Part shown: piece after piece, positions 1 to 8,204 of the stretch
Layout: every line of letters begins with the position of its first letter
How positions within the stretch are numbered: position 1 is the first letter of the stretch
Origin: an uncultured Butyricimonas sp.
GTDB lineage: Bacteria; Bacteroidota; Bacteroidia; Bacteroidales; Marinifilaceae
DNA length: 64,000 nucleotides
Assembly: GCA_944321845.1 (NCBI GenBank)
Contig: CALUMT010000034.1
Span: 1-64,000 of the forward strand
Direction of reading: 5' to 3'
Position numbers and translations under genes: made by a program
Notes under the pieces: generated by a model
Database searches by the model: none
Seen by the model: only the letters and a program-made list of their open reading frames with translations
Told to the model about the DNA's origin: nothing

Positions 1-1108
1 CCTCCGCCAAAATCACGGCCGCCGAGTGGATGTGGCGGGCGATGCGCTCCAGCCCTTCCCGTCCGTGATAGGCGGCGTAGAATCCCGCCATCGTGGCGTT
101 CAGCGCCTTGGCCGTGCAAATGTTCGACGAGGCCTTCTCCCGTTTGATATGTTGTTCGCGAGTCTGCAAAGCCAGACGCAAAGCGTGATTTCCTTGAGCA
201 TCAATCGTCACACCGATGATACGGCCCACGATATTCCGCTTGTATTCCTCCTTCGTGGCCATGTATGCCGCGTGAGGACCACCGTAAGCCATCGGGATAC
301 CGAAACGCTGCGTCGTTCCGACAACCACATCAGCACCCCATTCTCCCGGAGGTGTCAACAGCACCAAACTCATGATATCGGCAACAGCCGTGAGCAACGC
401 GCCATTAGCGTGAACTCTCTCGGCAAAAGCCTTGTAATCCCGGATTTCACCGTTAGCTGCCGGGTACTGCACGATAGCACCAAAAACATCCGGAGTAAAC
501 TCGAAAGTGGCATAATCACCGTACACCAGCTCGATACCCTGCGGGGCTGAACGGGTCACCAGCACATCCTTCGTCTGCGGGAACACCTTCTCGTCCACGA
601 ACAACTTGTTCGCGCCCGCCTTCTTCATCTCCTTGCCTCTCAAGCCGTACATCATCGTCATTGCCTCGGCCGCGGCAGTAGCCTCATCCAACAAGGAACA
701 GTTGGCGATTTCCATACCCGTCAACTCTACTACCATCGTCTGGAAGTTCAACAAGGCTTCCAAACGTCCTTGAGAAACCTCAGCCTGATAGGGAGTGTAC
801 GAGGTGTACCATGCCGGGTTCTCCAGCACGTTCCGCTGTATCACGGCCGGAAGAATCGTATCATAATATCCCTGACCGATAAACGTTCTATATAATTTAT
901 TTTTTGAAGCGACCTTCTTCATCCGGGCGAAGAACTCCGACTCCGTTAACGGAGCGGGCAAATCCAGCTGCTCTTTCAAACGGATAGAGGCCGGGACGGT
1001 TTGCTCTATCAACTCATCCAATGACTGAACTCCCACCACTTTCAACATCTCCTCGATGTCCTCGGGGCGAGGTCCAACGTGTCTCCATAAAAATTTGTCT
1101 GTTGCCAT
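1..1108 (-). CDS. gcvP: Glycine dehydrogenase (aminomethyl-transferring), N-terminal part
   Basis: This is the P-protein of the glycine cleavage system, a PLP enzyme that decarboxylates glycine and passes the aminomethyl group to lipoyl-GcvH. The minus frame is open from an ATG at 1108 to the window edge (369 codons), so only the N-terminal part is present. The start reads [20 protein letters not shown], and further on come [21 protein letters not shown] and [19 protein letters not shown], the hallmark N-terminal GcvP segments. The PLP lysine lies beyond the visible part. It is followed upstream (higher coordinates) by a non-coding stretch and tRNA-His. The identification is secure; I cannot say whether the gene is the single-chain or the split form. 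Confidence 0.93.
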   Translation of the reverse strand, partial: MATDKFLWRHVGPRPEDIEEMLKVVGVQSLDELIEQTVPASIRLKEQLDLPAPLTESEFFARMKKVASKNKLYRTFIGQGYYDTILPAVIQRNVLENPAWYTSYTPYQAEVSQGRLEALLNFQTMVVELTGMEIANCSLLDEATAAAEAMTMMYGLRGKEMKKAGANKLFVDEKVFPQTKDVLVTRSAPQGIELVYGDYATFEFTPDVFGAIVQYPAANGEIRDYKAFAERVHANGALLTAVADIMSLVLLTPPGEWGADVVVGTTQRFGIPMAYGGPHAAYMATKEEYKRNIVGRIIGVTIDAQGNHALRLALQTREQHIKREKASSNICTAKALNATMAGFYAAYHGREGLERIARHIHSAAVILAE

Positions 1109-1310
1109 GTAATTTTATTCTAATTATTAATCGGTTATACAATCAAACGTTATCGTTATAAACAAACGTGTAAATATAACCATAATTCTCTTCCACGCAA
1201 AAAATCCACCTACAAATCATGGGAATAAAAGCACAACCCCAAAACAAAAAAACAAACACCCTCACCCCACGTTCAGGAAATAAAGCCCGACAACCATCAC
1301 TTCCGGCAAG

Positions 1311-1344
1311 AAAATAAAAAAGCGGCTCAACAACTTGAGCCGCT
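1311..1344 (-). terminator. Rho-independent terminator after tRNA-His
   Basis: A perfect 10-bp inverted repeat (AGCGGCTCAA / TTGAGCCGCT, 4-nt loop) is followed on the minus strand by a T-rich run (TTTTTATTTT). It lies just downstream of the tRNA-His gene. Confidence 0.85.
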
Positions 1345-1351
1345 CTAAGCG

Positions 1352-1426
1352 GGTGGAAGATGGGACTCGAACCCACGACACCTGGAACCACAATCCAGTG
1401 CTCTAACCGACTGAGCTACATCCACC
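1352..1426 (-). tRNA. tRNA-His (GTG)
   Basis: The minus strand folds as a cloverleaf. The anticodon stem is CTGGA/TCCAG with loop TTGTGGT, giving anticodon GTG. The T arm is GTGGG-TTCGAGT-CCCAT. An extra 5' G (G-1) faces C73, the histidine tRNA identity element. The acceptor stem has one T-T mismatch. CCA is not encoded. Confidence 0.95.
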
Positions 1427-1443
1427 ATTTTGCTTTTGCGCTG

Positions 1444-1474
1444 CAAAGGTAACACATTTTCCTGTACCCGCAAA
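1444..1474 (-). promoter_or_regulatory. Bacteroidota sigma-A promoter of tRNA-His
   Basis: On the minus strand TTTG (1474-1471) is followed after exactly 19 bp by TACCTTTG (1451-1444). This matches the -33 TTTG / -7 TAnnTTTG consensus of Bacteroidota and sits about 18 bp before the tRNA 5' end. Confidence 0.8.
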
Positions 1475-1588
1475 TATTTCCCTCAAAAAAATCAATAAAA
1501 TTTTCACAAACTCCCGCTCATCCCCTCCACCCGTCTTCACCAAAGCTTTCCACTCCGCACGAACGCATCAATAATGAACAAGACACGG

Positions 1589-2173
1589 TCAGCGGAAACG
1601 AATCTTCCCCGACCTTACCTGCTCGGCGGCATAACAAAGCTGCTCGTACCACTCCTCGCCGTACTTGGCCACGAGGGCATCACGACAGAACACGTACACC
1701 GGCACCCCCTCCCGCTCTCCCCGGACCATCGCCGGGAAACACACCTTCCACTCGTTAAAGTTCACGGCCTCGTGGTGGCGGTATTTCGTGATACGAATCG
1801 GGTAAAGATGGCAGGATATCGGTTTCCGGAAACTGCTTTCACCCCGGCTCCAGGCCTTCTCTATCGCGCACCAGCAACCACCGTCCTCGTTTATGGAATA
1901 AGCACACTCTTTCCCGTTGATGAGAGGCGTTCCCTCGTCGCCCTCCACGTCAATCACGGAAAAGCCCTGCTCCTCGACAGCGGCAATACCCTCCGGCTTC
2001 ATGTAAGGACGGAATCGCTCGTAATTTTCACGGATACGTTCCACCTCGCCTTCCTCCAGGGGAGCCCCGGCATCACCCTCCACGCAGCATGCGCCCTTGC
2101 AGGCAATCAAATCGCAACAGAATTTCCGTTCTATCACGTCCAAACTGACTATCGCGTCTCCTATCTGTATCAT
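1589..2173 (-). CDS. DUF3109 family protein (Cys-rich, YkgJ-like)
   Basis: A protein of 194 residues starting MIQIGDAIVSLDVIERKF. It carries a cluster of cysteines typical of DUF3109 and the wider YkgJ/CxxxCxxCC group: FCCDLIACKGACC near residues 18-30, ECAYSI near 90, GGCWCAIE near 98 and ISCHLYPIR near 118. Such clusters are thought to bind a metal or Fe-S centre, but the molecular function is not known. It stands alone between tRNA-His and gpmI, with an intergenic region of about 425 bp upstream. A long opposite-strand frame over the same bases has no family signature and was rejected. Confidence 0.9.
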   Translation of the reverse strand: MIQIGDAIVSLDVIERKFCCDLIACKGACCVEGDAGAPLEEGEVERIRENYERFRPYMKPEGIAAVEEQGFSVIDVEGDEGTPLINGKECAYSINEDGGCWCAIEKAWSRGESSFRKPISCHLYPIRITKYRHHEAVNFNEWKVCFPAMVRGEREGVPVYVFCRDALVAKYGEEWYEQLCYAAEQVRSGKIRFR

Positions 2174-2375
2174 ATATCTTCTGTCTTTATCTTATCTATG
2201 ATTACCGCGAATATAAGGCAAACTTCTCTTCATTCCCACATCAACCTCTATTTAACTTGAATTCAATATAACGGTATATATATTCTCCCCCGCATCCTCC
2301 CCCGTTCTTCCCTCTATCCCCCTTACTACAATGGCAAGCAAACAAGTTTTCAAAAGTAATTAATATGCTATTAAA

Positions 2376-2441
2376 ATAGGAAGTGAATAGGAGGTAATTA
2401 GGAAGTGGTTCGAAGGTGAAAGAGGTATGAAGGAGAATTGA
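2376..2441 (+). repeat. Degenerate 11-bp tandem repeat array, locus 1
   Basis: Six consecutive 11-mers run without gaps: ATAGGAAGTGA, ATAGGAGGTAA, TTAGGAAGTGG, TTCGAAGGTGA, AAGAGGTATGA, AGGAGAATTGA. Column 9 is T in all six, column 10 is G in five and column 11 is A in five. More decayed units may continue to about 2475. The rest of the 2174-2544 gap holds no gene I can support. The same consensus recurs at 22681-22724 and, inverted, at 54540-54594. Confidence 0.65.
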
Positions 2442-2544
2442 TATAGCCAGAGGGCAAGGGAGATCGAGCGAAGGGGTATCGATATTTTCCCCAAAGTCTA
2501 TACCGACAAGCGGAGTATACACTCTCTCCAAGGGTCAAAGGAGA

Positions 2545-2577
2545 TAAAAAAACGGCGGGGAAAATCATCCCCGCCGC
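2545..2577 (-). terminator. Terminator of gpmI
   Basis: A GC-rich stem (CGGCGGGGA / TCCCCGCCG) is followed on the minus strand by a run of seven T. It sits 22 bp beyond the gpmI stop codon. Confidence 0.9.
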
Positions 2578-2598
2578 TCACGCCTCGCGTGAAGTATA

Positions 2599-4119
2599 TC
2601 AGTTAATCAAACATTTACCCGTCATCTCTTCCGGCTTGGGCAATCCCATAATGGCCAATACTGTCGGGGCGACATCGGCCAATACCCCATCACGCAGGTG
2701 ATCGCACTTGGAATCGGTTACCCAGATACAAGGCACGGGGTTCAAGGAATGCGCCGTGTTCGGGGTTCCATCCTCATTCACGGCATTGTCGGCGTTACCA
2801 TGATCCGCGATGATAAGCACATCGTAACCGTTGGCCCGGGCAGCTTCCACCACTCGTCCCACGCATTCGTCCACGGTAGCCACCGCCTTCTGGATGGCCT
2901 CGTACACACCCGTGTGGCCAACCATGTCTCCGTTAGCGAAGTTGAGACAGATGAAATCGGCCGCTTTCTCGTTCAATTGCTCGATGAGCTTATCGGCCAC
3001 CACGGGAGCAGACATTTCGGGCTGCAAGTCGTAGGTAGCCACTTTCGGGGACGGTACCAGGATTCGGTTTTCTCCCTCGAAAGGCTCCTCCCGACCTCCG
3101 TTCAGGAAGAAGGTCACGTGGGCATATTTCTCGGTTTCGGCGATACGAAGCTGTTTCAACCCCTGACGGGATATGTATTCCCCGATGGTATTGTTCACGG
3201 CTTCCTTGTCGAAAAGGATATGCAGGCCCTTGAACTTATCGTCGTAAGGGGTCATCGTGCAGTAGTACAGGGGCATGGTCTTCATGCCAAAATCGGGGAG
3301 ATCTTCCTGGGTGAGGGCGATCGTCAACTCACGGGCACGGTCGTTCCGGAAGTTGAAGAAGATGACCATATCCCCTTCCTGTATCGTGCCGACGGGCTTC
3401 CCGTCCTTGCCCACGCGCACGATGGGTTTGATAAACTCATCGGTCACCCCGGCGTCATAGGATGCCTGCACGGCAGCCACGGGATCCTCGGCAGGAGTCC
3501 CTACCCCGTTCACGATAAGATCGTAGCCTTCCTTGACACGCTCCCAGCGCTTGTCGCGATCCATGGCGTAGTAACGCCCGATGATAGAGGCGATGCTACC
3601 GGCGGACTTGGATAGATGGGCCTGAAGCTCCTCGATGAAACCTTTCCCGCTGCGGGGATCAGTGTCCCGTCCATCCATGAAACAGTGGATGAAGGTACGC
3701 TCCAGATTATATTCCTTGGCCAGGTCACACAAGGCAAAGAGGTGATCCAGGGAACTGTGTACCCCTCCATTGGAAACCAAGCCCATGAAGTGCACCTGCT
3801 TGTTGTTTTCCCGGGCGTAGGTGAAGGCTTTCACGATTTCCGGGTTAGCGGCGATGGAATGGTCACGGCAGGCCCGATTGATTTTCACCAGGTCCTGGTA
3901 GACAATGCGTCCAGCCCCGATATTCATGTGTCCCACTTCCGAGTTTCCCATCTGCCCGTCGGGCAATCCTACATTCTCCCCGCTGGTATACAGCAAGGAA
4001 CGGGGGTTCTCGCTCGTGAGCCGCGTGATGTTGGGCGTGGGAGTACTCCCGATGGCATCGGAATGGTCATGACGGCCTATTCCCCAGCCGTCCAGAATCA
4101 TTAACAATACTCTTTTCAT
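2599..4119 (-). CDS. gpmI: 2,3-bisphosphoglycerate-independent phosphoglycerate mutase
   Basis: Glycolytic and gluconeogenic enzyme of the cytosol that interconverts 3- and 2-phosphoglycerate using two Mn ions and a phosphoserine. Its 506 residues match the usual family length. The N-terminus [15 protein letters not shown] holds metal ligand Asp10, and [14 protein letters not shown] contains the phosphorylated Ser60. [33 protein letters not shown] and [10 protein letters not shown] are the remaining metal and substrate motifs. It is monocistronic: its own terminator lies at 2545-2577, and a TAnnTTTG -7 element on the minus strand (4170-4163, no clear -33 box) lies about 45 bp before the ATG. 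Confidence 0.97.
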   Translation of the reverse strand: MKRVLLMILDGWGIGRHDHSDAIGSTPTPNITRLTSENPRSLLYTSGENVGLPDGQMGNSEVGHMNIGAGRIVYQDLVKINRACRDHSIAANPEIVKAFTYARENNKQVHFMGLVSNGGVHSSLDHLFALCDLAKEYNLERTFIHCFMDGRDTDPRSGKGFIEELQAHLSKSAGSIASIIGRYYAMDRDKRWERVKEGYDLIVNGVGTPAEDPVAAVQASYDAGVTDEFIKPIVRVGKDGKPVGTIQEGDMVIFFNFRNDRARELTIALTQEDLPDFGMKTMPLYYCTMTPYDDKFKGLHILFDKEAVNNTIGEYISRQGLKQLRIAETEKYAHVTFFLNGGREEPFEGENRILVPSPKVATYDLQPEMSAPVVADKLIEQLNEKAADFICLNFANGDMVGHTGVYEAIQKAVATVDECVGRVVEAARANGYDVLIIADHGNADNAVNEDGTPNTAHSLNPVPCIWVTDSKCDHLRDGVLADVAPTVLAIMGLPKPEEMTGKCLIN

Positions 4120-4255
4120 CTTGAATTTATTTATAGTTGTTTATTCTCTTTTCTACCGAGAACAAAGTTAGGGGGAAAAAACGGGTTTTGTCGCTATATC
4201 CTCCTAAAAATCAACGAAAACGTTTGCCAGCAACTTACACGGACGGCCCCTTTTC

Positions 4256-4588
4256 TCAACGCAGGATGGTGAGACGGGTCGTTTTCAACCAACGGAAATC
4301 GTGCAGATCGGCTCCCTCGATAAGAGCCAGACCGGAAAGGTTTTCCCCCATCTCCACGGCACGCAGACGGTCGAGGATATCATCTCCCTCCTGCCAGGGG
4401 ACACGGGTAGCGGCCGCCAGGGAAACAAGCATGCCGCCGTAAAACTCGAGACAGGGAATTTCGGACACCACCCCGCCGGTGTCCACGACATTTGTCACCC
4501 GCCCGTCTTCCAGAACGACATAACCGTTCCGGAGAAGCGGATAACCGGGCAAAAATATATAGTTAGCGGCGATCTTTCTTGGTTTCAT
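4256..4588 (-). CDS. Small amidohydrolase-like protein lacking the catalytic barrel
   Basis: A 110-residue product starting MKPRKIAANYIFLPGYP. I chose the ATG at 4588, which overlaps the end of the DUF4296 gene by 26 bp; longer versions of this frame merely shadow that gene. The first half (IAANYIF, LLRNGYVVLEDGRV, VVDTGG, LEFYGGMLV) resembles the N-terminal beta-sandwich strands of chlorohydrolase/cytosine-deaminase-like amidohydrolases of Bacteroidales. The last part (GLALIEGADLHDFRW, TTRLTIL) resembles their C-terminal strands. The TIM barrel with its metal-binding His residues, about 250 residues, is missing. It could be a folded sandwich-only protein or a decaying remnant. Resemblance is from memory of the family, not a search. 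Confidence 0.55.
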   Translation of the reverse strand: MKPRKIAANYIFLPGYPLLRNGYVVLEDGRVTNVVDTGGVVSEIPCLEFYGGMLVSLAAATRVPWQEGDDILDRLRAVEMGENLSGLALIEGADLHDFRWLKTTRLTILR

Positions 4589-5459
4589 GGGGCTGATATT
4601 GTTTCTCGTACCGGGCGGCCTCCTTCGGGGTGACATAGGTATTATAGAGGGAGGTCCCCCATATCCGTCCTTCCCGTCGAGCATCCTGATTCTTGGGAGC
4701 CTTTTTGTCGGGCTCGGAGTCGACGAATCGGATTTCCAGGCGATTGTATGCAGAGTCAGCCAGGTAATATGACCAATTGTAATCCCGCTTGAAGGTATCG
4801 GCAGACACCCAAATATCCCGAACATGCAACGAATCATTCTCCGCGGAAAGGAAATAGGAGGCAATTCTATTCCGTTTGCCGGTCAAGCGCTTGTCCCATT
4901 TCAGGGTTGTGCTGAATTTATACATTCCCGGGCGCAGGCTATCCACTCGCACCAGGATGACCGGATTACGCTTGTCGAAGGACACGGTGTCCGTTTGCCG
5001 GACAATCGTCTTGTCGAAAATCGAATCCCGGGCGGGTTTCCCCTCCCCGAGAGAATCTTCCCGGATGGTATCTGAAACGACAATCGTGTAACCCGGGAAA
5101 ATATTCACGGTATCGTTCACGGTCAACCTGTTCAGGACCCGTATCTTTTCGGTCTGGCGACGGCTAAGTGTATCCACGACGGCATCGTAAATCGCCTGGA
5201 AGATTTCAGGACGCCGGGTATAGTAATTCAGGCAGCTATCAAAATCCGCACGGGTAATGCCATATTTCTCGAACAAGGCATTATAATACATGTAATCCGT
5301 CCGTCCACCATCCCGCCGTTCACCGACTTCGGCCAGGATACCGTCCGTCGTGTGCATATCAATCAACAAGGCCGTGAAACTATCCCGGTCGAGAGCCGCC
5401 CGCGAACAGGTCACGCAAAACAGAACAACAAACACAATCCACAAAAATGAATATCTCAT
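4563..5459 (-). CDS. DUF4296 domain-containing lipoprotein
   Basis: A 298-residue exported protein. The N-terminus MRYSFLWIVFVVLFCVTCSR is a lipoprotein-type signal with Cys18 as the probable lipidated residue. The DUF4296 domain spans about residues 24-100 (LLIDMHTTDGILAE, ALFEKYGITRADFDSCLNYY), a helical domain common in Bacteroidales and of unknown function. The remainder is beta-rich with a polar, basic C-terminal tail ending KKDRR. It lies downstream of mlaF, 19 bp away on the same strand, and overlaps the amidohydrolase-like gene, so the four genes from mlaE to 4256 probably share a transcript. Confidence 0.8.
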   Translation of the reverse strand: MRYSFLWIVFVVLFCVTCSRAALDRDSFTALLIDMHTTDGILAEVGERRDGGRTDYMYYNALFEKYGITRADFDSCLNYYTRRPEIFQAIYDAVVDTLSRRQTEKIRVLNRLTVNDTVNIFPGYTIVVSDTIREDSLGEGKPARDSIFDKTIVRQTDTVSFDKRNPVILVRVDSLRPGMYKFSTTLKWDKRLTGKRNRIASYFLSAENDSLHVRDIWVSADTFKRDYNWSYYLADSAYNRLEIRFVDSEPDKKAPKNQDARREGRIWGTSLYNTYVTPKEAARYEKQYQPHETKKDRR

Positions 5460-5478
5460 ATCACTAATTATTTCTATT

Positions 5479-6237
5479 TTACCTATTAAAACGCTCGCGT
5501 GCCATGCGATTCAACTTGGAGGTGAACAAAAATTCGTTTAACGCCGCATTATCGGTGTGCATAATCTCCATGTTATTCCCCTCCCATTCCTTGTGTCCCT
5601 CATGAATGAACAGGATTTTCTCGCCAATCTCGAAAACGGAGTTCATGTCATGGGTATTAATCACGGTAGTCATCTGGTACTCGTGGGTCAATTCCGAAAG
5701 CAGATTGTCAATGACCAGGGACGTGAACGGGTCCAACCCGGAATTGGGTTCGTCACAAAAAAGATACTTGGGCTGCAAGACAATAGCCCGGGCTATAGCC
5801 ACTCGCTTTTTCATTCCCCCGCTGATCTCCGCGGGGTAAAGATGTTCGACATTATTCAGGTTTACCCGGTTCAAGCAGAAAAGAGCCCTTTCCTCTTTTT
5901 CCTTGTCACTCATGGAGGAAAAAAGGTTCAAGGGAAATTTCACGTTCTCCAGCACGGAAAGAGAGTCAAACAAGGCTCCCCCCTGAAAAACGACCCCCAA
6001 TTCCTTGCGGATTTCCTTCATTTGCTTTTTATCCATGCCAATCATGTCACGGTCATCGTAAAAGATATGCCCACTGTCCACGGTATGGAGACCGATGAGA
6101 GATTTCAGCAAAACGGTTTTTCCCGAGCCACTTTTCCCGATAATCAAATTCACCTTCCCCGGCTCGAACACGGCATTAATATCCGTCAAAACCGTCTTTT
6201 GTTCAAAAGATTTACTTATCCCCTCTACCCGTATCAT
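5479..6237 (-). CDS. mlaF: ABC transporter ATPase, Mla/Mkl type (MlaF-like)
   Basis: ATP-binding subunit of an inner-membrane phospholipid transport system of the Mla/Mce type, which maintains outer-membrane lipid asymmetry. Walker A is GKSGSGKT (34-41), the signature is ISGGMKKR (138-145, in place of LSGGQ, usual for MlaF), Walker B is YLFCDEP (158-164) and the H-loop is NTHD. Total length 252 residues. The ATG overlaps the mlaE stop by one base (TAATG), indicating translational coupling. The MCE-domain MlaD partner is not adjacent in this window. The N-terminal half matches Ttg2A/MlaF closely; the subfamily assignment rests on motifs and on the neighbour. Confidence 0.88.
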   Translation of the reverse strand: MIRVEGISKSFEQKTVLTDINAVFEPGKVNLIIGKSGSGKTVLLKSLIGLHTVDSGHIFYDDRDMIGMDKKQMKEIRKELGVVFQGGALFDSLSVLENVKFPLNLFSSMSDKEKEERALFCLNRVNLNNVEHLYPAEISGGMKKRVAIARAIVLQPKYLFCDEPNSGLDPFTSLVIDNLLSELTHEYQMTTVINTHDMNSVFEIGEKILFIHEGHKEWEGNNMEIMHTDNAALNEFLFTSKLNRMARERFNR

Positions 6238-6974
6238 TACAATAAAATATTCGTTAACACTAAATTCAATACCAATATCGTGATACTACTGTCAACCACA
6301 GCTTTCGTGCTTGCCTTACCGACTTCCAAAGCTCCTCCCCGAACGTTGTAACCGTAAAAAGCCGGGATGGAGGTAAAGACAACGGCAAAGAAAAGTGTTT
6401 TTATGATGGAATAGGTCACGTAATACGGATTAAAAGAAAAATGCAGTCCATAGATGTAATCATCAAAGTTGACCACCCCGGAAGCCAAACCCGTGAGCAA
6501 ACCGCCGATGATACCGATAAAAACGCTGAAAATGTAGAGAACCGGGTTAATCACCAGGGCCGCGATAATCTTGGGAGCAACCAGATAGGAGGCGGAGTTT
6601 ACGCCCATCGTCTCCAGCGCTTCGATCTGCTCGGTGATCTTCATGCTCCCGATTTCCGAAGCGATATTACTCCCGATTTTCCCGGCGAGGATCAGACTCA
6701 CGATCGTAGATGAAAACTCAAGCAACATGGTTTCCCGCGTCAGGTAACCGATCAAATATCTCGGCAAAAAGGGACTTGACATATTATAAGCCGTCTGCAG
6801 CGTAAGAACTGCCCCGATAAAAAAGGATATGATCATCACCAGGATAACGGAATTCAATCCCAGTTTCTCCAGCTCGTTCATCAACTCCCTCCCGTAGACC
6901 CGTTTCCGCTCCGGCTTGGAAAACACCCGCTTGAGGAATAAAATATAAGCGCCTAATGTATTTAAAACTTTCAT
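6237..6974 (-). CDS. mlaE: ABC transporter permease, MlaE/YrbE type
   Basis: Integral inner-membrane permease (245 residues from ATG at 6974) pairing with MlaF. The family signature is visible as EFSSTIVSLILAGKIGSNIASEIG followed by ITEQIEALETMGVNSASYLVAPKI, with about five hydrophobic segments. A longer frame begins at 7019 with MASFCRW, but MKVLNTLGAYI at 6974 matches the start of Bacteroidales homologues. It is divergent from manC, with about 130 bp between. Typical substrates are phospholipids moved between the membranes; the direction is unsettled for the family. Confidence 0.88.
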   Translation of the reverse strand: MKVLNTLGAYILFLKRVFSKPERKRVYGRELMNELEKLGLNSVILVMIISFFIGAVLTLQTAYNMSSPFLPRYLIGYLTRETMLLEFSSTIVSLILAGKIGSNIASEIGSMKITEQIEALETMGVNSASYLVAPKIIAALVINPVLYIFSVFIGIIGGLLTGLASGVVNFDDYIYGLHFSFNPYYVTYSIIKTLFFAVVFTSIPAFYGYNVRGGALEVGKASTKAVVDSSITILVLNLVLTNILL

Positions 6975-7105
6975 TCTTCCTAAATCCTTAAATAATAGCC
7001 ATCGACAAAAGGAGGCCAAATTTTATGGTAAAAATAGAAATTATTCACGGATTAATTACTAATTTCGGCAACAATAAAGGAGAATTTAATTTTTAATGAA
7101 TTAAG

Positions 7106-8173
7106 ATGAATAAGAATTCGTATTGTGTGATCATGGCCGGAGGATTCGGGAAACGCTTTTGGCCAATAAGCACGAAGGCTTGCCCCAAGCAGTTCTGTGA
7201 CATCCTGAATGTCGGCAAGAGTTTCCTTCGCCAAACCTTCGAGAGGGCTTGCCAGGTTTTTGACGTGGATAATATCCTGGTCGTAACGAATGCCGCCTAC
7301 GACGAACTGACTCGCCAGCAATTACCGGAACTACCCACCGAGAATATACTGAAAGAACCTTTTGGAAAAAATACAGCACCTTGCATCGCCTACGCGGCCT
7401 ACCGCATCGCACGGGAAAACATGAACGCCAACATGACGGTCGTTCCCTCGGATCACTTTATTTGCAATGATGCCGTGTACGCGGACAACATCCGGGAAGG
7501 CATCCGGTTCGTGGAAGAACACGGGGGATTATTGACAATCGGAATCAAACCCACACGACCTGAAACCGGATACGGGTATATTCAGGTAAAACAGAAAGAT
7601 TCCTCTGAACTCATCTCAAAAGTAAAGACGTTCACGGAAAAACCGGATAAGGAATTGGCTCAAGTATTTTTAAACTCGGGAGATTTTTTATGGAACGCCG
7701 GCATTTTCATCTGGAAAGTAGAGGACATCATTAAAGAGATGAAAACACATCTCGAGGATTTGTACCTGATTTTCGAACAAGAATATAAAGGTGCAAAATA
7801 TCCGGACTCCGTGGAAAACATCACGCATATTTACAGCGCTTGTCCTTCCATATCCATTGATTTCGGTATCATGGAGAAATCAGATCGGGTTTTTGTGCTA
7901 AAAGGAGGATTTGGCTGGTCGGATGTCGGGACCTGGCACTCGTTCCACGAGATTAGTCCCAAGGACGAAAATGCCAATGTTATCAACAGCCCACAAGTGA
8001 CACTAATCAACACGAAAGACTGTATTATCAATGTTCCGAAAGGAAAACAGGTGATTATTGACGGCTTATCCAATTGCATCGTGGCCGAGAATAACAATAT
8101 CCTAATGATATGCCAACGGGAGCACGAGGATGATATCCGCCACTACGACGATATACTCCGTGGTCAAAATTAA
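7106..8173 (+). CDS. manC: Mannose-1-phosphate guanylyltransferase
   Basis: Makes GDP-mannose from mannose-1-phosphate and GTP, supplying polysaccharide and O-antigen synthesis in the cytosol. The nucleotidyltransferase signature MAGGFGKRFWPIS (10-22) is followed by PKQF. VVPSDHF, PTRPETGYGYI and VKTFTEKP are the sugar-nucleotide motifs, and FLWNAGIFIWK and GFGWSDVGTW complete the GMP pattern. At 355 residues it is the short form without the C-terminal phosphomannose isomerase domain. It is a single plus-strand gene facing the CNNM gene, sharing the bidirectional hairpin at 8175-8204. Confidence 0.95.
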   Translation: MNKNSYCVIMAGGFGKRFWPISTKACPKQFCDILNVGKSFLRQTFERACQVFDVDNILVVTNAAYDELTRQQLPELPTENILKEPFGKNTAPCIAYAAYRIARENMNANMTVVPSDHFICNDAVYADNIREGIRFVEEHGGLLTIGIKPTRPETGYGYIQVKQKDSSELISKVKTFTEKPDKELAQVFLNSGDFLWNAGIFIWKVEDIIKEMKTHLEDLYLIFEQEYKGAKYPDSVENITHIYSACPSISIDFGIMEKSDRVFVLKGGFGWSDVGTWHSFHEISPKDENANVINSPQVTLINTKDCIINVPKGKQVIIDGLSNCIVAENNNILMICQREHEDDIRHYDDILRGQN

Positions 8174-8174
8174 A

Positions 8175-8204
8175 TAAAGGAGGTGTAAAAACCTCCTTTA
8201 TTAT
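8175..8204. terminator. Bidirectional terminator between manC and the CNNM gene
   Basis: A perfect 10-bp stem (TAAAGGAGGT / ACCTCCTTTA) with a 6-nt loop and T/A-rich flanks on both sides lies between two convergent stop codons. Confidence 0.8.

Noticed and set aside
1143-1391. Minus-strand open frame of 82 codons over the tRNA-His region
   Set aside because: It overlaps tRNA-His and its terminator and has no family features; a chance frame.
1574-2260. Plus-strand open frame of 228 codons opposite the DUF3109 gene
   Set aside because: The minus frame has the conserved cysteine pattern; the plus frame shows none and extends into the AT-rich gap.
2241-2531. Minus-strand 96-codon frame in the gap before gpmI
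   Set aside because: It translates the 11-bp repeat array and low-complexity sequence; no recognisable features and no promoter.
4589-4864. N-terminal extension of the amidohydrolase-like frame
   Set aside because: It lies wholly inside the DUF4296 gene in another frame and is rich in Pro/Arg without family similarity.
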